Program-made: the position numbers and the translations under genes
Notes under the pieces: model-generated
The model's database searches: none
Told to the model about the DNA's origin: nothing
Seen by the model: the letters and a program-made list of their open reading frames with translations, nothing else
Source: Agromyces sp. Marseille-P2726
GTDB taxonomy: Bacteria > Actinomycetota > Actinomycetes > Actinomycetales > Microbacteriaceae
Direction of reading: 5' to 3'
Length of the DNA: 64,000 bases
Assembly (NCBI RefSeq): GCF_902809835.1
Contig: NZ_CADDWM010000014.1
Location: 372,001 to 436,000 of the forward strand
Part shown: piece after piece, positions 43,774 to 53,372 of the stretch
Layout: every line of letters starts with the position of its first letter
Numbering within the stretch: position 1 is the stretch's first letter

Positions 43774-45126
43774 ATGACGCAGCTGCACACGCACAAGGGC
43801 CGCCGGGTCGAGGTGCTCGAGGGCGACGCCCGGGGGATCATCGATCGTGGCACCGAGATCGAAGACCTGGGCGAGCAGATGATCGGCGCGGCCGACATCC
43901 TGCGCGAGGTCGGCAACGGGGCATCCGAGGAGCAGGGACGTTCCATCGAGCGCATCCGTTCCGAGGTCGGTGACGCGCACGAGGAGCTTCGCAAGGCGGG
44001 CGACCGCTACAAGCCGACCGGCACGGTCATGAAGACGTACGGCCAGAAGCTCGCCGATGTGCAGGCGGCGATGCGCACCATCGTGCAGGACGCGGTCGAT
44101 GCCAAGTCGACCCTCGACCAGAAGCGATCCGCGGCCGCCACCGCGGCATCCACCGCTCGGAACGCGCCCGACGCCGACCCGGCCGATGCCGCCGCGGTTC
44201 AGCGCAACCAGCAGCTGCAGGAGGCCGCCGCCACGGCGCAGAGCGCGGTCGGCGCGGCGGAGGACGCCCTCACCGCCCAGTACGAGCTCTTCGACACCCA
44301 GTACGACCTGTGGGACGACGCGTACGAGGCGGCGCTGCGCGGCATCAACGATGCCACCGAAGGCAATGTCAGCGACAACTGGAGCGACAACATCGCGGGC
44401 GTCGTCGAGGTCGTGCTCGAGGTGCTGACCTGGGCGGGAGTCGTGCTGGCGATCGCGGGGCTCATCATCGGCGGCCCATTCATCGCCCTCATCGCGGCGG
44501 TCGTGGGCGTGATCGCCCTGCTCGGCACGGCCTTCCTCTGGGCCAAGGGTCGCCGCGGTCTCGGTGACGTCGTGTGGGCCGTCGTCGGCGTCCTGCCGTT
44601 CGGCAAGCTCGGCAAGCTGTTCCAGTCCGGCAAGCGGCTCACCGGGCTGAAGGAGTTCCTCGGCGGCCCGTACCTCGAGATCGCGACACCGCTTCGCCGC
44701 ATGACCGCGCTCCGGGGCCTCACCAACCCGGCCAACCTCCGCGCCGGCGGAGGGCTCGGCCAGCGAGCGGCGAGCGGCCTCGCATCGCGGCTCGGCCGCG
44801 ACTTCTCGTACTTCCAGGGGGCCGGGCCCCGCAACATCCTGAACCGCATCATCGGTGGGTCGAGCCGCGGCTACTCCATGGCGCTCGCCGACAACTTCGC
44901 GAGCCTCTCGGCGCATCACCAGCGCGTCGTGACGCCGCACCTCGGAGCGCTCGCCGACGTGATCAGCGGCGGGGCCAAGCCGGTCGCCACGAGCGAGGCG
45001 ATCTTCAACGTGAGCGAGTTCCTCGTGAAGCGCGGGCGCATGGTCGACGGCCGTGTCAACGACATCCAGGCCATGACCTCCGACAGCCCGGTCGACGCCT
45101 GGCGCGTGCAGCTGGCCACCCCCTGA
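43774..45126 (+). CDS. Putative T7SS substrate/effector: helical N-terminus plus hydrophobic hairpin
   Basis: The 450-residue protein starts with about 185 residues of amphipathic helix, including coiled-coil-like Ala/Gln-rich stretches (QRNQQLQEAAATAQSAVG), similar in build to LXG/WXG-type N-terminal export domains. Two adjacent hydrophobic helices (about 207-257) follow with WAGVVLAIAGLIIGG and IALIAAVVGVIALLG, then a basic, Gly/Arg-rich region and about 130 residues of unknown fold. No toxin signature is recognised at the C-terminus. It could be a polymorphic-toxin-like effector or a structural protein of the secretion apparatus. It lies 13 bp after the small helical gene, probably in one operon. 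Confidence 0.8.
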   Translation: MTQLHTHKGRRVEVLEGDARGIIDRGTEIEDLGEQMIGAADILREVGNGASEEQGRSIERIRSEVGDAHEELRKAGDRYKPTGTVMKTYGQKLADVQAAMRTIVQDAVDAKSTLDQKRSAAATAASTARNAPDADPADAAAVQRNQQLQEAAATAQSAVGAAEDALTAQYELFDTQYDLWDDAYEAALRGINDATEGNVSDNWSDNIAGVVEVVLEVLTWAGVVLAIAGLIIGGPFIALIAAVVGVIALLGTAFLWAKGRRGLGDVVWAVVGVLPFGKLGKLFQSGKRLTGLKEFLGGPYLEIATPLRRMTALRGLTNPANLRAGGGLGQRAASGLASRLGRDFSYFQGAGPRNILNRIIGGSSRGYSMALADNFASLSAHHQRVVTPHLGALADVISGGAKPVATSEAIFNVSEFLVKRGRMVDGRVNDIQAMTSDSPVDAWRVQLATP

Positions 45127-45166
45127 CGCCGGTGAGCACGGAACACGAGCGACTATGGTGATGACG

Positions 45167-45772
45167 ATGGCCACGGCCGCGACCTTCCCCGTGCCCCCGT
45201 TCCGCCTCATGCTCCCTGCGGGCTGGGAGGAGGTCGCCGCCGACGATGCCGCGGTGCGCTCCCTCGTCGAACGGTCGAGCGAGGTCTTCCGGTCGGCGCA
45301 CCGGCCCGACCTCGACGCCCAGTTCCGCCGGCTCCTGCAGACCGCGGCGCGCAAGATGAAGCAGGGCCGCGTGTTCGCGATGTACCTGCAGACCGATGTT
45401 CCCGAGGAGCGCATCCTCCCGCTGTCCATCACGGCGGCCGTCGCCGACGGGCAGCTCGGCGGTACGCTCGACCGCCAGGTGACCGACCTGTTCCGCGAAC
45501 GGGGTGCGCAGTTCCTGCGCGACGATCGTGCCATCGTCCGGTGGGAGGCCGACACCACTGCGGGGGGCGAGCTCGAGGGCACGGCGGCGCGGGTGCTCAA
45601 CTACCTCATCGCGGTTCCGGGCACGGGGCGTCGCACTGCACTGCTGTTCACCACGACCATCCCGTATCCGACCGAGGAGGACGACGGGTTCCGCGACGAG
45701 TTCATCGACGAGCTGTGCCTCCTCAGCGACACCATCGTCAGCACCTTCGCGTGGGAGTCGAACGAAGCGTGA
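45167..45772 (+). CDS. Hypothetical protein of the secretion-like locus (A)
   Basis: The 201-residue protein opens with FPVPPFRLMLPAGWEEV, then alternates strands and helices (RVFAMYLQTDVPEERILPLS, LNYLIAVPGTGRRTALLFTT). The opening resembles that of LpqN/PsbP-like proteins, but without a signal peptide. It may be a cytosolic chaperone-like or accessory factor; this is inference. The ATG at 45167 is favoured because TATGGT lies 7 nt upstream; ATGs at 45155 and 45161 are alternatives. Its TGA overlaps the next GTG, so the two are coupled. Confidence 0.78.
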   Translation: MATAATFPVPPFRLMLPAGWEEVAADDAAVRSLVERSSEVFRSAHRPDLDAQFRRLLQTAARKMKQGRVFAMYLQTDVPEERILPLSITAAVADGQLGGTLDRQVTDLFRERGAQFLRDDRAIVRWEADTTAGGELEGTAARVLNYLIAVPGTGRRTALLFTTTIPYPTEEDDGFRDEFIDELCLLSDTIVSTFAWESNEA

Positions 45773-46332
45773 GATACGAGATCCCCTACGACGAGGGCAT
45801 CTGGTTCCCGGCGCCCGCGCAGTTCCCGACCGAGGAGTGGCCCGACGAGACATCCTGGGCCGATGCGCTCGTCGACGAGTTCGAGGTCGACCTCGGCGCG
45901 CTCGACGACGACGCGAGGGCGGCGGTGCGCGAGTTCGCTCTGCTCGCGCGAGCCCAGCGCACGCCGCTCGCCACCGAGTGCCTGCTGTTCTGCCCGCGCA
46001 GCGTGCCGAGCCTCGGGGTGGTGCAGATCTTCATCGGCGAGCACGACGGCGGCCCCGTCGACCTCGACCACGAGTCGGCCGACGACGAGCGGGCGCTCCT
46101 GCCTCCGACCGTCATCGAGTTCTCGTCCGATCACCTGGGCATGGGGCGGCGCGCCGCCATCGTGCTGCCATCGAGCGACCCGAGCATCGCGGCGGGCCGC
46201 CTGAACTACGTCTTCGATACCGGCGCCGTGGTGGTCGCCGTGAACGGCACCACCGACAGCGCACGCGACGCGGGACTGATGGCGCCCTTCCTCGACGAGC
46301 TCGTGCGCGGCATCCGCGTCGAGGCGGCGTGA
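45769..46332 (+). CDS. Hypothetical protein of the secretion-like locus (B)
   Basis: The 187-residue acidic protein begins MRYEIPYDEGIWFPAPAQFP and has an overall beta-rich pattern (LATECLLFCPRSVPSLGVVQ, LNYVFDTGAVVVAVNGTT). The segment LNYVFDTGAVVVAV parallels LNYLIAVPGTG in the preceding gene product, hinting that the two are distant paralogues with one shared fold. GTGA overlaps at both ends place it in the middle of a coupled three-gene set. Confidence 0.78.
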   Translation: MRYEIPYDEGIWFPAPAQFPTEEWPDETSWADALVDEFEVDLGALDDDARAAVREFALLARAQRTPLATECLLFCPRSVPSLGVVQIFIGEHDGGPVDLDHESADDERALLPPTVIEFSSDHLGMGRRAAIVLPSSDPSIAAGRLNYVFDTGAVVVAVNGTTDSARDAGLMAPFLDELVRGIRVEAA

Positions 46333-47210
46333 GCGGGGCGATGACGGATGCCGCCACGGCGGCGTCCGAGCGGGCGCGCTCGATGCCGCTCACCCCGGTC
46401 GACCCGCCGGCCGCCGTCATCCGCTCCCTCGAGGACGCGGCGTTCGCGCGGATCGACGCCGAGACCGCCCGGCGGTTCGTCGACCTCGACCGGCGTTTCG
46501 ATCGCACCGTGAGCCGGCTGCGGCAGGAGCTGGCACGCCGACACGAGCATGTCGCCGACGAGCCGGTGCGGCAGCCCGCGACGGGCTGGGACATGACGGG
46601 GTTCCTGCTCGCACTCGTGGCCGCGCCGCTGCTCCTCGCGGGTGGCGTGACGAGAGCGCTGCCGGTCGGCGCGATCGTCGTGGTGAGCACCTCGCTCGTC
46701 GCCGCCGCAGCTGTCGTCCATGCCGTGGGCGCGGCGCGTGCTCGGCGCACGGGTTCGAGCGTCGCATCCTCGCGTCACCTCGTGCTGCTCTCCGCGCTGG
46801 CTTCGGTGGCGGTCGGGTCGCTCGTCGTGTGGCGCGCCGACGGGCGGCTCACCGCCGGCATCGTGACGGCGTGCGCGGTCGCGCTCCTCGCCGCGGCGGC
46901 GTGCGGCGTGCTGTTCGTGGCGGCGTCGCGCGAGGCGCGGGCCGAGGCGGCGGCACGTCGCGCTGCACGCGATGCCGAGCGCGAGCTGCGGGCCGACCTC
47001 GAGGCCGAGCTCGCCTCCGCGATCGAATCGGCACGCGCCGAGTCGTGGGCGCTCCTCGGCGGGCTGACCGTGGCCCAGCGCGACCAGCTCCGCGTCGCCA
47101 CGGCTCAGGGCGTCTCGGCGCTCGGCCGGCGCCAGCTCCTCGAACCCGCCGTGCTGCGGGAACTGCGCCGCGCCGACAGCGGACAGCTCCGCTACGCGGT
47201 CGCGCTCTGA
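46329..47210 (+). CDS. Hypothetical membrane protein of the secretion-like locus (C)
   Basis: The 293-residue protein has a helical cytoplasmic N-terminus (about 1-90), then about four hydrophobic segments (FLLALVAAPLLLAGG, VGAIVVVSTSLVAAAAVVHAV, LLSALASVAVGSLVVW, AGIVTACAVALLAAAACGVLF), and an Arg/Glu/Ala-rich coiled coil at the C-terminus. It could be a membrane component standing in for EssB/EccB-type subunits, but no sequence motif proves this. The GTG overlaps the preceding stop; an ATG at 46341 is the alternative. Confidence 0.78.
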   Translation: MSGAMTDAATAASERARSMPLTPVDPPAAVIRSLEDAAFARIDAETARRFVDLDRRFDRTVSRLRQELARRHEHVADEPVRQPATGWDMTGFLLALVAAPLLLAGGVTRALPVGAIVVVSTSLVAAAAVVHAVGAARARRTGSSVASSRHLVLLSALASVAVGSLVVWRADGRLTAGIVTACAVALLAAAACGVLFVAASREARAEAAARRAARDAERELRADLEAELASAIESARAESWALLGGLTVAQRDQLRVATAQGVSALGRRQLLEPAVLRELRRADSGQLRYAVAL

Positions 47211-47271
47211 GGGCCCGGCTTCGACCGGGTCGACCACGGGCGGTCGGATACCGCGGGCGTACGCTCGGAGC

Positions 47272-47751
47272 ATGGACGACCAGCCGCGCCGCCCCGCCTG
47301 GGTCGTCGCCGCATTCGCGGCGGCGCTCTACCTCGCGCTCGTCGTGTTCGCCTACGGCTTCGTGAGCCTCCTCACCGACGCGGAGGTGATCCCGCGGGCC
47401 GATGCCGGGCTCCTGGTGGGGCCGGCGATCGTCGGTGCGGCCGTGGTCGCCCTGCTGCTGCATCTCGCCCGAGCGCTGCGTTCGCCCCATCGAACCCTGC
47501 GGATCGTCCTGCTCGCGGCCGTGTGGACGTGGGTCGCCGCCGTGGTGGTGGCGGTCGTCGGCTACGCGCTCGCGACCGGGACCGCCCTCTCCGCGCTGCT
47601 GTTCGGACTCGGCTTCGGCGTGAGCTGGTTCGGGCTGCTCATACCCGCCCTCGCCGCCCTGGTCGCCTGGTTCGCCGCGAGCGTCGCACGGGCGCAGGTC
47701 GGCGGGGCGCAGCGGCCACGTTGGCCGTGGGAGCGCGACGACGAGGTGTGA
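47272..47751 (+). CDS. Hypothetical four-helix membrane protein (possibly DUF6121)
   Basis: The 159-residue protein has four hydrophobic helices (WVVAAFAAALYLALVVFAYG, LLVGPAIVGAAVVALLLHLA, IVLLAAVWTWVAAVVVAVVG, FGVSWFGLLIPALAALVAWF) with short polar loops. From memory it resembles proteins annotated as DUF6121 in Microbacteriaceae, but this needs a search. TACGCT ends 6 nt before the ATG, so the gene is probably leaderless and transcribed separately from the secretion-like genes. Confidence 0.8.
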   Translation: MDDQPRRPAWVVAAFAAALYLALVVFAYGFVSLLTDAEVIPRADAGLLVGPAIVGAAVVALLLHLARALRSPHRTLRIVLLAAVWTWVAAVVVAVVGYALATGTALSALLFGLGFGVSWFGLLIPALAALVAWFAASVARAQVGGAQRPRWPWERDDEV

Positions 47752-47820
47752 GCGCGGCGCGACGCGCCAGTCGACCACGGTCTGGGCGGTGCCGACGCGG
47801 CGCACAGTATCGTGAACCGC

Positions 47821-48468
47821 GTGGAGGGTTCGATCGAGGCGCGCGTCAGCCACGAGGTCGATCGCTGGCTGGGCTGGCTGCCGCGGTGGCGGCCGGGCAC
47901 CCACCGCGCCCGCGTCCGACTCTGCACGCGCTGCTTCGGCTCGCCGATCCTTGCGGCGGCGGGGCTCGACGTCGACGTGCCGCACCCGGTGCAGCATGCG
48001 TTCTCGATGCGCATGAAGGGCATCATCGATGCTGCGGTCGACGACTACACGGCGCGGAATCTCCCCATGCTGCACACCGAGATCCGGCTGGCGGAGGAGC
48101 GCAAGGCGCGCCGGCCGTACCGCGCGGGCGAGGGGCTCGACCCCGAGTTCCGCGGTCTCGACCTCGATCCCGAGCCCGCGCCCGACCAGCCGTTCCTCTT
48201 CACCCTGAGCGGGCTCGAGGCGGATGCGGCCGCGGAAGCGAACGAGCCGGCGCCCCGCCCGTTCACGTTCGAGGAGAAGGAGGCGCTGCGCGACGAGGTG
48301 CGTCTCGCCGACGAGTTCGCGAAGCAGCTGGGCCGCCGGATCTGCGTCGAGCTGGCGCAGCACCGCGACCGCATCGGCCACGCGGTCGGCGTCTACGTCG
48401 AGCCGCTCGTCGAGGAGCTGCTCGCCGATCTCGATCGCGAGCTCGACGCCCCGGGATGGCCGGGTTGA
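47821..48468 (+). CDS. Conserved hypothetical protein upstream of rpsL
   Basis: The 215-residue protein has an N-terminal part with WLGWLPRWRPGTHRARVR and a single cysteine pair (LCTRCFGSP), a central charged helix, an acidic linker (LDPEFRGLDLDPEPAPDQP) and a helical C-terminus. No family is recognised. TATCGT lies 7 nt before the GTG at 47821, favouring that start over the GTG at 47812. It ends about 50 bp before the str promoter. Confidence 0.75.
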   Translation: MEGSIEARVSHEVDRWLGWLPRWRPGTHRARVRLCTRCFGSPILAAAGLDVDVPHPVQHAFSMRMKGIIDAAVDDYTARNLPMLHTEIRLAEERKARRPYRAGEGLDPEFRGLDLDPEPAPDQPFLFTLSGLEADAAAEANEPAPRPFTFEEKEALRDEVRLADEFAKQLGRRICVELAQHRDRIGHAVGVYVEPLVEELLADLDRELDAPGWPG

Positions 48469-48518
48469 CGAACGCGTCCGCCCTGCGAGAACATGCGGCC
48501 CGCGGCATCCGACGTCAT

Positions 48519-48547
48519 TTGACCGCGAGGTTACGCAGCATTACCAT
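48519..48547 (+). promoter_or_regulatory. Promoter of the str operon
   Basis: TTGACC (48519-48524), 17 bp, TACCAT (48542-48547), close to the sigma70 consensus. The transcript would start near 48554, leaving a leader of about 225 nt before rpsL. Confidence 0.75.
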
Positions 48548-48683
48548 TGATCGGGTGTGCGCGTTGACGCGCGCTTGAACCGTGCCTGCCGGAAAGATCG
48601 CGAGATCCGTTCCCAAGCATGTCACATCTCCGGTTCGCACCGATCGCACACTCCAAGGGCGCCGACGGTAGCCCCCACGGCAT

Positions 48684-48725
48684 ACCCACCACCGATGGTT
48701 CCGCAGTTCTGCGGTGCCGGTGGGT
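48684..48725 (+). promoter_or_regulatory. Hairpin in the str leader
   Basis: ACCCACC (48684-48690) pairs partly with GGTGGGT (48719-48725), enclosing the perfect small stem CCGCAG-TT-CTGCGG (48701-48714). It ends 54 nt before the rpsL start. The rest of this 311-bp gap holds the promoter and nothing else I can name. A role in r-protein feedback is possible but not shown. Confidence 0.45.
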
Positions 48726-48779
48726 CGTGATGTGAAATCCATCAACGCTGTCACCGTGCAGCATCAACAAGGAGAAGCA

Positions 48780-49154
48780 GTGCCAACCATTCAGCAGTTG
48801 GTCCGCAAGGGTCGCTCGCCGAAGGTCACCAAGACCAAGGCTCCCGCCCTGAAGGCCAACCCCCAGCAGCGCGGGGTGTGCACGCGTGTGTACACCACCA
48901 CCCCGAAGAAGCCGAACTCCGCGCTCCGCAAGGTCGCCCGTGTGAAGCTCTCGAACGGCACCGAGGTGACCGCCTACATCCCCGGCGAGGGGCACAACCT
49001 GCAGGAGCACTCGATGGTGCTCGTGCGCGGCGGTCGTGTGAAGGACCTCCCCGGCGTGCGCTACAAGATCATCCGCGGCGCGCTCGACACGCAGGCCGTG
49101 AAGAACCGCAAGCAGGCTCGTAGCCGCTACGGCGCGAAGATGGAGAAGAAGTAA
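48780..49154 (+). CDS. rpsL: 30S ribosomal protein S12
   Basis: The 124-residue protein is a typical S12 ([47 protein letters not shown]). Both lysines known for streptomycin resistance changes (in PKKPNS and RVKDLPG) are wild type, so a sensitive allele is predicted. It sits at the decoding centre. The GTG start has AAGGAG 5 nt upstream; the upstream in-frame codons belong to the leader. The stop overlaps the rpsG ATG (TAATG). Confidence 0.98.
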   Translation: MPTIQQLVRKGRSPKVTKTKAPALKANPQQRGVCTRVYTTTPKKPNSALRKVARVKLSNGTEVTAYIPGEGHNLQEHSMVLVRGGRVKDLPGVRYKIIRGALDTQAVKNRKQARSRYGAKMEKK

Positions 49155-49624
49155 TGCCTCGCAAGGGACCCGCTCCGAAGCGCCCTGTGGTCGCCGACCC
49201 CGTCTACGGCTCGCCGGTCGTCAGCCAGCTCGTCAACAAGATCCTGATCGACGGCAAGAAGGACCTCGCGCAGCGCATCGTCTACGAGGCGCTCGAGAAC
49301 GTCGCGAACAAGTCCGGCCAGGACGCCGTCGCCACCCTGAAGAAGGCGCTCGACAACGTGCGTCCCACGCTCGAGGTGCGCTCCCGCCGCGTCGGCGGTT
49401 CGACCTACCAGGTCCCCGTCGAGGTCAAGCCGCACCGCGCCAACACCCTCGCCCTCCGCTGGCTCACGAGCTACGCGAAGGCCCGTCGCGAGAAGACGAT
49501 GACCGAGCGTCTCACCAACGAGATCCTCGACGCATCGAACGGACTCGGTGCCGCGGTCAAGCGCCGCGAGGACACGCACAAGATGGCCGAGTCGAACCGC
49601 GCCTTCGCCCACTACCGCTGGTAG
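49154..49624 (+). CDS. rpsG: 30S ribosomal protein S7
   Basis: At 156 residues it is the standard length, with [53 protein letters not shown] and [18 protein letters not shown]. It nucleates 16S rRNA 3'-domain assembly and in many bacteria represses the str operon. TAATG overlap with rpsL gives tight coupling. Downstream, a palindromic repeat separates it from fusA. Confidence 0.98.
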   Translation: MPRKGPAPKRPVVADPVYGSPVVSQLVNKILIDGKKDLAQRIVYEALENVANKSGQDAVATLKKALDNVRPTLEVRSRRVGGSTYQVPVEVKPHRANTLALRWLTSYAKARREKTMTERLTNEILDASNGLGAAVKRREDTHKMAESNRAFAHYRW

Positions 49625-49630
49625 CAAGCC

Positions 49631-49710
49631 GGTGGTCGAGTAGCGGCGCAGCCGCGTATCGAGGCCCACTGGATCTCGATACGGCCGCTCACGCGGCCTA
49701 CTCGATCACC
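49631..49710. repeat. Palindromic REP-like element inside the str operon
   Basis: Bounded by GGTGGTCGAGTAG and, inverted, CTACTCGATCACC, with an inner CGTATCGAG/CTCGATACG stem. It is the same family as the copies at 13815-14335 and 16123. It occupies most of the 123-bp gap between rpsG and fusA. Confidence 0.88.
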
Positions 49711-49747
49711 GAACACATCCGAACCTGAACTCCCCCGGAGGAACCCC

Positions 49748-51862
49748 GTGGCACTTGACGTGCTCACCGACCTGAACAAGGTCCGCAACATCGGCATCAT
49801 GGCGCACATCGATGCCGGCAAGACCACCACCACCGAGCGCATCCTGTTCTACACGGGCGTCAACCACAAGCTCGGCGAGACGCACGACGGCGCCTCGACG
49901 ACCGACTGGATGGAGCAGGAGAAGGAGCGCGGCATCACCATCACGTCGGCCGCGGTGACCTGCTTCTGGAACAAGAACCAGATCAACATCATCGACACCC
50001 CCGGACACGTCGACTTCACCGTCGAGGTGGAGCGTTCGCTCCGCGTGCTCGATGGTGCCGTCGCCGTCTTCGACGGCAAGGAGGGCGTCGAGCCCCAGTC
50101 CGAGACGGTGTGGCGCCAGGCCGACAAGTACAACGTGCCGCGCATCTGCTTCGTCAACAAGATGGACAAGCTCGGTGCCGACTTCTACTTCACGGTCGAC
50201 ACCATCGTCAGCCGCCTCGGTGCGAAGCCGCTGGTGCTGCAGCTGCCGATCGGCGCCGAGAACGACTTCATCGGCGTGGTCGACCTCATCGAGATGCGCG
50301 CCCTCGTGTGGCCCGGCGACGCCAAGGGCGACGTGACCATGGGCGCCAAGTACGAGGTGCAGGAGATCCCGGCCGACCTCAAGGAGAAGGCCGAGGAGTA
50401 CCGCAACACGCTGCTCGAGACCGTCGCCGAGACGAGCGACGAGCTGCTCGAGAAGTACTTCGGGGGCGAGGAGCTGACGGTCGCCGAGATCAAGGGCGCG
50501 ATCCGCAAGCTGGTCGTGAACTCCGAGATCTACCCGGTGCTCTGCGGGTCGGCGTTCAAGAACCGCGGCGTGCAGCCCATGCTCGACGCGGTCGTCGACT
50601 ACCTCCCGTCGCCGCTCGACGTCCCCGCCATCGCGGGCCGCGACCCGCGCGACGAGGACAAGGTCATCGAGCGTCACCCCGACGCGAACGACCCCTTCGC
50701 AGCGCTCGCCTTCAAGGTCGCCGTGCACCCGTTCTTCGGGCGCCTCACCTACGTGCGCGTCTACTCGGGTCACCTCGACTCGGGCGCCCAGGTCATCAAC
50801 TCGACCAAGGGCAAGAAGGAGCGCATCGGCAAGATCTTCCAGATGCACGCGAACAAGGAGAACCCGGTCGACTCGGTCACCGCGGGCAACATCTACGCGG
50901 TCATCGGCCTGAAGGACACGACCACGGGCGACACCCTGTGCGACCCCGACAACCCGGTCGTGCTCGAGTCGATGACCTTCCCCGAGCCCGTCATCGAGGT
51001 GGCCATCGAGCCGAAGACGAAGGCCGACCAGGAGAAGCTCGGCACCGCCATCCAGAAGCTCGCCGAGGAGGACCCCACCTTCCGCACCGAGCTCAACCAG
51101 GAGACCGGCCAGACGGTCATCAAGGGCATGGGCGAGCTGCACCTCGACATCCTCGTCGACCGCATGAAGCGGGAGTTCAAGGTCGAGGCCAACGTCGGCA
51201 AGCCGCAGGTGGCGTACCGCGAGACCATCAAGCGTCCCGTCGAGCGCCACGACTACACCCACAAGAAGCAGACGGGTGGTTCGGGCCAGTACGCGAAGAT
51301 CCAGTTCGCGATCGAGCCCCTCGAGATCACGAGCGAGAAGACGTACGAGTTCGAGAACAAGGTCACGGGTGGCCGCGTTCCGCGCGAGTACATCCCCTCG
51401 GTCGACGCCGGCTTCCAGGACGCGATGCAGTACGGCATCCTGGCCGGCTACCCGATGGTCGGCGTCAAGGGCATCCTGCTCGACGGCGCGGCCCACGACG
51501 TCGACTCCTCGGAGATGGCGTTCAAGATCGCCGGTTCGATGGGCTTCAAGGAGGCCGCTCGCAAGGCCAACCCGGTCCTGCTCGAACCGCTCATGTCCGT
51601 CGAGGTGCGTACCCCTGAGGAATACATGGGCGACGTCATCGGCGACTTGAACTCACGTCGCGGTCAGATCCAGTCGATGGAGGATGCCGCCGGCGTGAAG
51701 GTCGTGCGTGCGCACGTCCCGCTCTCGGAGATGTTCGGATACATCGGCGACCTGCGGTCGAAGACCTCGGGCCGCGCGGTGTACTCGATGGAATTCGAGA
51801 GCTACGCGGAGGTCCCGAAGGCAGTCGCCGACGAGATCGTCCAGAAGAACAAGGGCGAGTGA
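49748..51862 (+). CDS. fusA: Translation elongation factor G
   Basis: The 704-residue GTPase has [15 protein letters not shown] with its P-loop, [19 protein letters not shown] and domain IV segments [10 protein letters not shown] and GFQDAMQYG. It drives tRNA-mRNA translocation and, with RRF, ribosome recycling. The GTG start has CCGGAGG 6 nt upstream. Third gene of the str operon. Confidence 0.98.
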   Translation: MALDVLTDLNKVRNIGIMAHIDAGKTTTTERILFYTGVNHKLGETHDGASTTDWMEQEKERGITITSAAVTCFWNKNQINIIDTPGHVDFTVEVERSLRVLDGAVAVFDGKEGVEPQSETVWRQADKYNVPRICFVNKMDKLGADFYFTVDTIVSRLGAKPLVLQLPIGAENDFIGVVDLIEMRALVWPGDAKGDVTMGAKYEVQEIPADLKEKAEEYRNTLLETVAETSDELLEKYFGGEELTVAEIKGAIRKLVVNSEIYPVLCGSAFKNRGVQPMLDAVVDYLPSPLDVPAIAGRDPRDEDKVIERHPDANDPFAALAFKVAVHPFFGRLTYVRVYSGHLDSGAQVINSTKGKKERIGKIFQMHANKENPVDSVTAGNIYAVIGLKDTTTGDTLCDPDNPVVLESMTFPEPVIEVAIEPKTKADQEKLGTAIQKLAEEDPTFRTELNQETGQTVIKGMGELHLDILVDRMKREFKVEANVGKPQVAYRETIKRPVERHDYTHKKQTGGSGQYAKIQFAIEPLEITSEKTYEFENKVTGGRVPREYIPSVDAGFQDAMQYGILAGYPMVGVKGILLDGAAHDVDSSEMAFKIAGSMGFKEAARKANPVLLEPLMSVEVRTPEEYMGDVIGDLNSRRGQIQSMEDAAGVKVVRAHVPLSEMFGYIGDLRSKTSGRAVYSMEFESYAEVPKAVADEIVQKNKGE

Positions 51863-51913
51863 GCTCCCCTCGTGGGTGCTCCGGCCCTGCCCGCACGGCC
51901 CGCCCGGGTCGCG

Positions 51914-51919
51914 TAACAT
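51914..51919 (+). promoter_or_regulatory. Possible -10 box of a separate tuf promoter
   Basis: TAACAT lies in an unusually A-rich patch (GTAACATAACAACACAAC) in the 133-bp fusA-tuf gap, 77 bp before the tuf start. No convincing -35 is seen. An additional tuf promoter is common in actinobacteria. Confidence 0.4.
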
Positions 51920-51995
51920 AACAACACAACCCCGTAGCACACCGGTCGCAATCCAGCGCCCGGAGTTCCTACACGAGTCCTGAGGAGGACCCACA

Positions 51996-53189
<1,194 letters not shown>

Positions 53190-53219
53190 CACTCTTCGCG
53201 CTTTCGGCGCGGAACCGAC

Positions 53220-53249
53220 ACGGGGTCGGACCTTCGGGTCCGGCCCCGT
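53220..53249 (+). terminator. Terminator after tuf with a TTCG tetraloop
   Basis: ACGGGGTCGGACC and GGTCCGGCCCCGT form a 13-bp stem (one G-U pair in RNA) closed by the stable TTCG tetraloop and followed by TTTCG. It starts 31 bp after the tuf stop. Confidence 0.9.
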
Positions 53250-53372
53250 TTCGCACGCCTGCGGCGCCCGAGGCTGACGGATGTGACGCCAGGTTTCGCC
53301 CGCCCGGCAATCTGCTGTCAACCCCCGCCATCGTTTTCCGCGGCGGACCCCGGTCTGCGTACCCTCTTGGAG

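Noticed and set aside
43774-45126. Calling the 450-residue protein a polymorphic toxin
   Set aside because: The helical N-terminus and hydrophobic pair fit, but the C-terminal 130 residues show no known toxin motif and no immunity gene is evident beside it.
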